Source: CAKSXP01 sp964609305
GTDB taxonomy: Bacteria; Bacillota; Clostridia; Oscillospirales; Oscillospiraceae
Length of the DNA: 11,251 nucleotides
Direction of reading: 5' to 3'
Assembly (NCBI GenBank): GCA_964609305.1
Contig: CAZSRK010000066.1
Location: 1-11,251, forward strand
Numbering within the stretch: the stretch's first letter is position 1; each line of letters opens with the position of its first letter. This document shows, piece after piece, positions 7,075 to 11,251 of this stretch. The position numbers and the translations under genes were made by a program. The notes under the pieces are model-generated. The model saw only the letters and a program-made list of their open reading frames with translations. It was not told the DNA's origin and did not search any database.

Positions 7075-8241
7075 ATGAATGCGCATGAGCCCGTGACGGA
7101 AAAGCTGATATCTGTTCTTAACGCGGATCCAGAACTGAAGAAGCTGTTGGAAAAATCGATCGAGGCGGCCGCAAGAATAAACCCTGACAGGTCGACAAAT
7201 CCCGTGCGCTCACTTGAAGGATATTTCCGCTTTATCGACAGGTGCAGCAGTTCCATGCCCTGGGACATACTCGACGGCACAGGCGACGACGGCATTTATG
7301 ACAGGATCGACCAGAGGCTGAACTATTTCTACTTTCTCAACGACCAGCCGCTGGAAGAGCTGGACGGGCAGGGCCTGTACAACAGCTCCGTACAATATGT
7401 CGGGGCATATCGCGACTGGTTAGTGGAGTTTGCCCGCCGCTGGGGAAGCTATCTCAGCTCTCCGGAGACCTAGGACAGGGAAAAGCTTGCGCTTGTCATG
7501 TCAGATGACCGCTTTGGACTGGGCCGGGGCTGGTATGAGCGGCCTGAAAACTGGCACAGCTTCAACGATTTTTTCTCGCGCCGACTTGCCTCAAAGCAGG
7601 CAAGACCGATCGCGGCGGAGCAGGATCCCTTCATTGTATGCTCCCCGGCGGATTCAACGCCGCAGGGTATCTGAGAAATCGATAAAAACAACAAAATTAT
7701 CTGTAATGGAGATAAAAATATAAAATCCCGCAACTTCAGCTCTATATATGATCTGCTGGGGCCGAATTGCGGATACCGCGGCAGCTTTGCCGGAGGATGC
7801 ATAACGCATAGCTTTTTGGACGTCCATGATTATCACCGATATCATTTTCCCGTCAGTGGCAAAGTGCTGGAGGTGAGCATAACGCCTCAGGAGAGCACAG
7901 CGGGAGGGGCTACGCGATGGGACGCCGTCGCGCAAAAATATATTCTCGATTCCGCCTTTCCCGACTGGCAGATGAGTGAGACGCGCGGCTGCGTCGTGAT
8001 ACAGGCCGATGCCGGCGGTCTGGTGGCGTTGATGCCGGTCGGCATGTCGCAGGTATCGTCGATCAATTTTGATTCCGGTGTGAAGCCGGGCGCGCGTTTC
8101 AGTAAGGGAGATGAGCTGGGCTGGTTTCTCTTTGGCGGCTCGGACTTTGTGATGGTTTTTCAGAGGGAAGCTGGCTTTACCATGACGGCGAACAGGGGAG
8201 AGCACATCCTTATGGGACAGGAATACGGGAGAATAAAATAA
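7075..8241 (+). pseudogene. Phosphatidylserine-decarboxylase-like gene with two in-frame stops
   Basis: A single frame runs 388 codons from ATG 7075 (GGAGGT at 7063-7068) to TAA 8239-8241, broken by TAG at codon 133 (7471-7473) and TGA at codon 200 (7672-7674). Codons 1-145 resemble the N-terminal domain found before PSD-like decarboxylases, such as the fungal tryptophan decarboxylase PsiD. The catalytic domain follows: FNDFFSRRLA, ARPI, SPADSTPQG, then DYHRYHFPVSG (codons 252-262) and FGGSDFVMVFQ. GGS at codons 354-356 is where this family self-cleaves to make its pyruvoyl cofactor. No membrane anchor is present, so a soluble amino-acid decarboxylase is as likely as a phospholipid enzyme. 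From memory of the family, both stops sit where Trp is usual, so each could be one G-to-A change of TGG. No indel is seen. No good start codon follows the TGA, so without read-through the active site is not made. Probably a recent pseudogene. Confidence 0.85.
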
Positions 8242-8272
8242 AAGCTCCGGAGTGGATCGCTCCGGAGCTTTT
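8240..8272. terminator. Bidirectional intrinsic terminator
   Basis: AAAAGCTCCGGAG (8240-8252) and CTCCGGAGCTTTT (8260-8272) form a 13-bp stem with a 7-base loop. The + strand arm ends in TTTT; on the - strand the stem leads into TTTTATTTTATTC. It lies between the convergent ends of the decarboxylase-like gene (8241) and azlD (8276). Confidence 0.92.
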
Positions 8273-8275
8273 GTA

Positions 8276-8581
8276 TCATATGAAGAATTCGACTATCAGT
8301 ACGGCCGCGCAGCCGAGCACGGAGACAAGGAACAGACTTGCCCCGCGCCATGCCAGCGCGATGCCGACGACGAGGGCGATCGCGGCCGAGACGGGGCTCT
8401 GTGTGGCCTCGAGTATGGCGGGAAAAGTCATGACTGAGAGCGTAACATAGGGGACGTAGAACAAAAACGAGCGGATGGACCGGTTTTTGATGTCCCGCCG
8501 GATGAGAGTCAGCGGAAGCACACGCACAAGATATGTTGCGCACGCCATCGTGAGTATGTAAAGATACGGGCTGTATGTCAT
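8276..8581 (-). CDS. azlD: AzlD-type small subunit of branched-chain amino-acid exporter
   Basis: This 101-residue protein is almost entirely hydrophobic, with three to four predicted membrane segments: residues 5-25 (including ILTMACATYLVRVLPLTL), 38-57 (SFLFYVPYVTLSVMTFPAIL), 65-82 (AAIALVVGIALAWRGASL) and a C-terminal one. The TYLVRVLPL start, the FLFYVPYVTLSVMTFPA stretch and the length are typical of AzlD, the small partner of AzlC. In Bacillus subtilis AzlCD exports branched-chain amino acids and analogues such as 4-azaleucine. Its ATG overlaps the azlC stop codon by ATGA, so translation is coupled. The stop lies directly beside a bidirectional terminator, making it the last gene of the operon. 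Confidence 0.93.
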   Translation of the reverse strand: MTYSPYLYILTMACATYLVRVLPLTLIRRDIKNRSIRSFLFYVPYVTLSVMTFPAILEATQSPVSAAIALVVGIALAWRGASLFLVSVLGCAAVLIVEFFI

Positions 8582-9303
8582 GCGTCATCCTCCTTCCTCG
8601 GGAAGATGAGGGCGGCGGCTGTGGAGATAACGACCGTCAGGAGTATGGTTTTAAGGCCGGAGGACATAAAGTCGAATACGGCCAGCCGGTTGAGCAGATA
8701 GCTTGACAGAAAGGACACCGCCACTATAAGGGCGATGACCCGGCTTTTTCTTGCCGGCGGTATAATGATGGCGATGAACATGCCATACAGCGCAACGCCC
8801 AGCGCGCTGAGTATGCGCATCGGCAGGATGTTGCCAAGAAGCACGCCGATAAATGTGCCCAGCGCCCAGCCCGGGGCCGCGATGGAAACCATGCCGTAGT
8901 AATAAAATGGGTTGAGCTTGCCGGGTACGGCGATGGCGGCGCCGAAATACTCGTCCGTAATGAAAAAACCGAGTATCAGGCGGTGGATGAGCCGCGTGTC
9001 CGGCGAGAGCCGCTGGCTGAGCGAGCAGGACATGAGCAGGTAACGCGCATTTGCAACCAGTACCATGACGGCGGCCTCGATAAGTCCGGCTCCGGCGGCG
9101 ATCATCGTGTATGCGGCGTACTGTCCGGCGGAGGCGTTAAGCAGCAGGCTCGACAAAGTCGCCTGGAGCGCGTCAAGACCGGCGCTTTTTGCGGTTATAC
9201 CGATTGTGAGCGCGACCGCAAAATAGCCAAGCATAATGGGAAAGCCGGTCTTGAGCCCGCGCCGGAACCAGAAAAAGTTGGATTGTCCATGTGTTTCTGT
9301 CAT
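8578..9303 (-). CDS. azlC: AzlC-type large subunit of branched-chain amino-acid exporter
   Basis: This 241-residue integral membrane protein matches AzlC. After a short cytosolic start (MTETHGQ...FRRGLKTGFP) the GYFAVALTIGITAKSAGL segment, the LLLNASAGQYAAYTMIAAG loop, ANARYLLMSCSLSQRL and FFITDEYFGAA are family hallmarks, followed by four more membrane segments to the C-terminal KEDDA. Together with AzlD it should export branched-chain amino acids across the cytoplasmic membrane. Although the frame is open back to 9378, I placed the start at ATG 9303: GGAG lies 9 bases upstream, and the likely promoter at 9338-9367 would otherwise lie inside the gene. It overlaps azlD by 4 bases. Confidence 0.94.
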   Translation of the reverse strand: MTETHGQSNFFWFRRGLKTGFPIMLGYFAVALTIGITAKSAGLDALQATLSSLLLNASAGQYAAYTMIAAGAGLIEAAVMVLVANARYLLMSCSLSQRLSPDTRLIHRLILGFFITDEYFGAAIAVPGKLNPFYYYGMVSIAAPGWALGTFIGVLLGNILPMRILSALGVALYGMFIAIIIPPARKSRVIALIVAVSFLSSYLLNRLAVFDFMSSGLKTILLTVVISTAAALIFPRKEDDA

Positions 9304-9337
9304 ATCGTGCATCTCCGGATAAAGAGTCAGCAACAGG

Positions 9338-9367
9338 ATTTTAGCACGAATAAACACACAAACACAA
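9338..9367 (-). promoter_or_regulatory. Likely promoter of azlCD, extended -10 type
   Basis: On the - strand, TTGTGT (9362-9367) and TAAAAT (9338-9343) are 18 bases apart, and the -10 is preceded by TGC, an extended -10 motif. The start of transcription would fall near 9331, about 28 bases before the azlC ATG. The site lies between the stop of the 59-residue gene (9397) and azlC, so azlCD can be expressed alone. Confidence 0.6.
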
Positions 9368-9396
9368 TACCCTGCCATAAAAAAACGGCCCAGGCC

Positions 9397-9576
9397 TCAC
9401 ATAATATGTTCCTCGGCGCAGTTGTCCTGCACGCGAAAGCCCAGCGGCGGTCTTTCATATATGGGATATGTGTCGATGCTGAGATCATCAAACTTGGAGC
9501 ACAGGCGCATCTCGGGGTGCAGCCGCAGATCATAGACGCCGCGTTTTACAAGTTCGATTTTTTCTTTGCCTGTCAT
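9397..9576 (-). CDS. Small 59-residue protein of unknown function
   Basis: Not matched to a known family. The frame opens with ATG at 9576, preceded 7 bases upstream by GAGGTG, and ends with TGA at 9397-9399. The protein begins MTGKEKIELVKRGVYDLRL and ends VQDNCAEEHIM. It is soluble-looking, has mixed charge, two cysteines (residues 26 and 53) and a proline-rich middle (YPIYERPPLGF, 38-48). Coding character is supported by the ribosome site, by a consensus TATAAT -10 upstream at 9616-9621, and by ordinary codon use. It is followed by GGCCTGGGCC and TTTTTTT (to about 9380), perhaps a weak terminator, then by the azlCD promoter. Its job is unknown; its position upstream of azlCD on the same strand suggests at most a loose link. 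Confidence 0.65.
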   Translation of the reverse strand: MTGKEKIELVKRGVYDLRLHPEMRLCSKFDDLSIDTYPIYERPPLGFRVQDNCAEEHIM

Positions 9577-9615
9577 AATACATCACCTCGGGATAAGTAT
9601 TTCCCGGGCAGCGGT

Positions 9616-9645
9616 ATTATATGTGAAAGCTTCTTGACATTGCAT
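9616..9645 (-). promoter_or_regulatory. Promoter of the 59-residue gene, overlapping the pump promoter
   Basis: On the - strand the -10 is a perfect TATAAT (9616-9621). The best -35 is ATGCAA (9640-9645), 18 bases away and only 3/6 to consensus. It lies back to back with the + strand promoter, whose -35 (9634-9639) falls within this spacer, so polymerases at the two sites should compete. Confidence 0.5.
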
Positions 9646-9662
9646 AGGGCGTATGTTACCAT
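9634..9662 (+). promoter_or_regulatory. Promoter of the MATE pump leader
   Basis: TTGACA (9634-9639, perfect -35) and TACCAT (9657-9662, 4/6 to the -10 consensus) are 17 bases apart. Transcription would start near 9669, only a few bases before the leader ORF ribosome binding site GGAGGT (9675-9680). Confidence 0.75.
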
Positions 9663-9685
9663 TTCATTGCATACGGAGGTATTGG

Positions 9686-9751
9686 ATGGGATACCGGATA
9701 AGGTGCGAATTGCCTTATCCGGTATTTTTATTAGGAGGTCAACGGTTATGA
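9686..9751 (+). CDS. 21-codon leader peptide of the MATE pump
   Basis: A short ORF starts with ATG 9686, has GGAGGT at 9675-9680 (5 bases upstream) and ends with TGA 9749-9751. It begins MGYRIRCELPYPVF and ends LLGGQRL. Its stop overlaps the pump ATG in an ATGA arrangement, so a ribosome finishing the leader can start the pump. Codons 2-6 (GGA TAC CGG ATA AGG) lie in the left arm of the terminator hairpin and codons 10-14 in the right arm. This is the classical layout of a regulatory leader peptide: stalling early in the ORF would keep the left arm single-stranded or occupied and let polymerase pass. Leader peptides of this sort precede macrolide, lincosamide and other ribosome-drug resistance genes in Firmicutes. 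The particular inducer is unknown. Confidence 0.75.
   Translation: MGYRIRCELPYPVFLLGGQRL
9691..9732 (+). terminator. Leader terminator (attenuator) of the MATE pump
   Basis: ATACCGGATAAGG (9691-9703) and CCTTATCCGGTAT (9713-9725) form a perfect 13-bp stem with a 9-base loop, followed by TTTTATT (9726-9732). It lies between the promoter and the pump, entirely inside the leader ORF. A rival 5-bp pairing exists: GGTAT at 9678-9682, beside the leader ribosome site, can also pair with ATACC at 9691-9695, which would break the base of the terminator. Confidence 0.88.
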
Positions 9752-11121
9752 GCGGACAAAACGCGATTATAAACGATCTTACGACAGGCAGCGTATGGAA
9801 GAAACTTATTACATTTGCCCTGCCGTTCATGCTCTCAAGCGCGCTGCAGACGCTGTACAGCACAGTGGATATGGTCATCGTCGGCCAGTACGTCGGAGGA
9901 AGCGGTCTTTCAGCGGTTGCAACGGCAAGCTCCATTGTCATGTTCCTCACGTCCATCGGCATGGGTTTTTCGACCGGCGGCCAGGTAGTGATATCGCAGC
10001 TTGTCGGCTCCGGCCGGAGGGAGGAGATAAAAAGTACGGTTGGAACGTTGTTTTCAACGCTTGCCGTTCTTGCCGTTCTGGCCGGCGTGGTGGCGATCAT
10101 ATTCTGCGACCCGCTGCTGAGACTGCTCAACGCTCCGGAGGAGGCCTTTGCCGGAGCGCGGGAATATCTTATCATCAATGCCGCCGGCACACTGATGACC
10201 TATGGCTATAACTCCGTGTCGGCAATACTGCGCGGCATGGGCGACTCAAAGCGCCCGCTGATGTTCATTGCCATTGCGTCAGTGCTGAATCTGGTACTGG
10301 ACTATATATTCGTCGCGCACATGGACTTCGGCGTCGCCGGGGCCGCCGTCGCAACAGTCATAGGTCAGACGGTAGCATTTATATTTGCCGTAAGATACCT
10401 TTACAGGCACAGGGAGGCTTTCATGTTCGACTTTCGGCCGTCAAGCTTCAAGCCCGACAGGGAAAAGCTGAAGGTGCTTGCAAAGCTCGGCACGCCGATG
10501 GCGCTTCAAAGCTGCGCTATCGATCTGTCCATGTCGGTCATAAACGGTATTGTAAACACATACGGGGTCGCGGCCTCCGCCGCCTACGGCGTGGGTATGA
10601 AGCTCGACCGGCTGACCAGCATTGCAACGCATGCCCTCTGGACTGGCGGGGCCACGATGGTCGGACAGAATGTCGGCGCCGGCCGGCATGACAGGGCCAC
10701 CAAAACGGTATACAGCTCGATGGCTATCTGCACGGTTTTCTGCGGCGCCTGCGCAATCGTGTACACGATGTTCCCGCGGCAGCTTTTCGGGCTTTTCACA
10801 AGCGACCCGGAGGTTTTGGACCTCGCGTGGACCTATCTTCTGACCTGCGTCATCATGCAGCCGGCGAGCATCCTGTCCACCTCATGCAACGCTGTGATAG
10901 AGGGGACGGGTAACGCCGGGCTCAGCCTTGCCATTGCGCTGTTTGACGGTATAGTACTGCGTATACTGCTCAGCATACTGCTCGGCGACACGCTTGGGAT
11001 GGGCCTGTTCGGCTTTTTCCTTGGCAACAACCTTGCCATGTATGGCACCGCAATCCCCGCGGCTATCTATTTTTTCAGTGGCCTGTGGAAAAAACGCAAG
11101 CTGCTGGTGCGCGGGAACTAG
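9748..11121 (+). CDS. MATE family multidrug efflux transporter
   Basis: This 457-residue membrane protein has the two six-helix bundles of MATE transporters. The N-terminal half carries LPFMLSSALQTLYSTVDMVI and VGQYVGGSGLSAVATAS, typical of the MepA/DinF-like branch; ILRGMGDSKRPLMF and FGVAGAAVATVIGQ precede the domain link near residue 230, and the second bundle has a related helix order (AYGVGMKLDRL, GQNVGAGR, GLFGFFLGNN). Such pumps use Na+ or H+ gradients to export cationic drugs and metabolites. The start is ATG 9748, with AGGAGGT at 9733-9739; the frame is open far upstream but that stretch lacks family similarity. Expression is likely controlled by the attenuator just upstream and by coupling to the leader ORF. 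No clear terminator was seen after the TAG. Substrate cannot be inferred from sequence. Confidence 0.95.
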   Translation: MSGQNAIINDLTTGSVWKKLITFALPFMLSSALQTLYSTVDMVIVGQYVGGSGLSAVATASSIVMFLTSIGMGFSTGGQVVISQLVGSGRREEIKSTVGTLFSTLAVLAVLAGVVAIIFCDPLLRLLNAPEEAFAGAREYLIINAAGTLMTYGYNSVSAILRGMGDSKRPLMFIAIASVLNLVLDYIFVAHMDFGVAGAAVATVIGQTVAFIFAVRYLYRHREAFMFDFRPSSFKPDREKLKVLAKLGTPMALQSCAIDLSMSVINGIVNTYGVAASAAYGVGMKLDRLTSIATHALWTGGATMVGQNVGAGRHDRATKTVYSSMAICTVFCGACAIVYTMFPRQLFGLFTSDPEVLDLAWTYLLTCVIMQPASILSTSCNAVIEGTGNAGLSLAIALFDGIVLRILLSILLGDTLGMGLFGFFLGNNLAMYGTAIPAAIYFFSGLWKKRKLLVRGN

Positions 11122-11251
11122 GGGAAAACTTTGCGTTTTAAAGCATTCTGTTTAACTCCGCAGGGTCACTTTTCTTTTTACATTAAGCATTTGCTTAACG
11201 AAACTGGTTTAACTCCGTAGGGTTACTTTTCTTGCGCCTGCAAGAAAAGTA
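11122..11251. repeat. Non-coding repeat region: paired 26-nt direct repeats
   Basis: Two copies of a 26-nt unit, 11151-11176 and 11208-11233, differ at two positions only (both C/T). Each starts TTTAACTCCG, has GGGT in the middle and ends ACTTTTCTT. They are offset by 57 bases. Between them lies TTAAGC/GCTTAA (11183-11188 and 11193-11198), a small palindrome. No ORF, RNA gene or convincing terminator was seen. Probably a dispersed intergenic repeat family. Confidence 0.75.
11224..11251. repeat. Perfect 12-bp inverted repeat at window edge
   Basis: TACTTTTCTTGC (11224-11235) and GCAAGAAAAGTA (11240-11251) are exact complements with a 4-base loop GCCT. The palindrome overlaps the end of the second direct repeat and may extend past the window. 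No U-tract is visible, so it could be a terminator, a REP-like palindrome or the end of a small mobile repeat. Confidence 0.75.

Noticed and set aside
7471..7674. Genetic-code reassignment of stop codons
   Set aside because: All intact genes in the window use TGG for Trp and contain no internal stop, and one lesion is TAG and the other TGA, so a general recoding is not supported.
7816..8241. Separate 141-residue gene
   Set aside because: It is in the same frame as the decarboxylase-like gene and continues its catalytic domain; the apparent start is a TTG inside THSFLDV with no ribosome site.
8983..9747. N-terminal extension of the MATE pump frame
   Set aside because: It crosses azlC, the small gene and both promoters, lacks membrane segments of the family, and the ATG at 9748 has a perfect ribosome site.
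11122..11160. Intrinsic terminator after the MATE pump
   Set aside because: Only a 4-bp CTTT/AAAG pairing without a proper U-tract was found.
1..11251. CRISPR array, tRNA, rRNA or transposase
   Set aside because: No regularly spaced repeats, cloverleaf-like sequences, rRNA-like stretches or transposase-like proteins were recognised on either strand.

Overview
The window reads as a GC-rich member of the Clostridia, most likely a gut anaerobe of the Oscillospiraceae kind. This is inferred from strong AGGAGG-type ribosome binding sites, frequent ATA isoleucine codons in GC-rich genes, intrinsic terminators at gene ends, and gene content typical of that group (Tex, an FeS-flavin Old Yellow Enzyme, AzlCD, a MATE pump preceded by an attenuator). 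No rRNA, tRNA, CRISPR array or transposase was seen, and the standard genetic code fits all intact genes.

Layout. Bases 1-242 hold the 3' end of a PPC/DUF296-domain gene with an in-frame TGA. It overlaps tex (230-2398, + strand), a transcription/RNA-associated S1 protein, which in turn overlaps a membrane-anchored protein of unknown function (2391-2966). A bidirectional terminator (2991-3034) separates this + strand block from a - strand pair. That pair is a beta-helix protein (5092-6885) driven by a near-consensus promoter, followed through a strong intergenic hairpin by an Old Yellow Enzyme/FadH-type flavoprotein (3053-5002). Diverging from it on the + strand is a phosphatidylserine-decarboxylase-like gene (7075-8241), whose frame and catalytic motifs are preserved but which carries two in-frame stop codons. 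A second bidirectional terminator (8240-8272) separates it from azlC-azlD on the - strand (8276-9303), a branched-chain amino-acid exporter pair. Upstream of azlC on the same strand is a previously unlisted 59-residue gene (9397-9576).

The most interesting region is 9616-9751. Two divergent promoters overlap there. The rightward one makes a very short leader holding a 21-codon leader ORF, whose codons form the left arm of a perfect 13-bp intrinsic terminator and whose stop codon overlaps the start codon of a MATE efflux pump (9748-11121). This is the architecture of ribosome-mediated transcription attenuation, so the pump is probably switched on by ribosome stalling, for instance by a translation-inhibiting drug. 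This is inference from sequence only.

The window ends in a short non-coding repeat region: two near-identical 26-nt direct repeats 57 nt apart, and a perfect 12-bp palindrome that runs off the edge.
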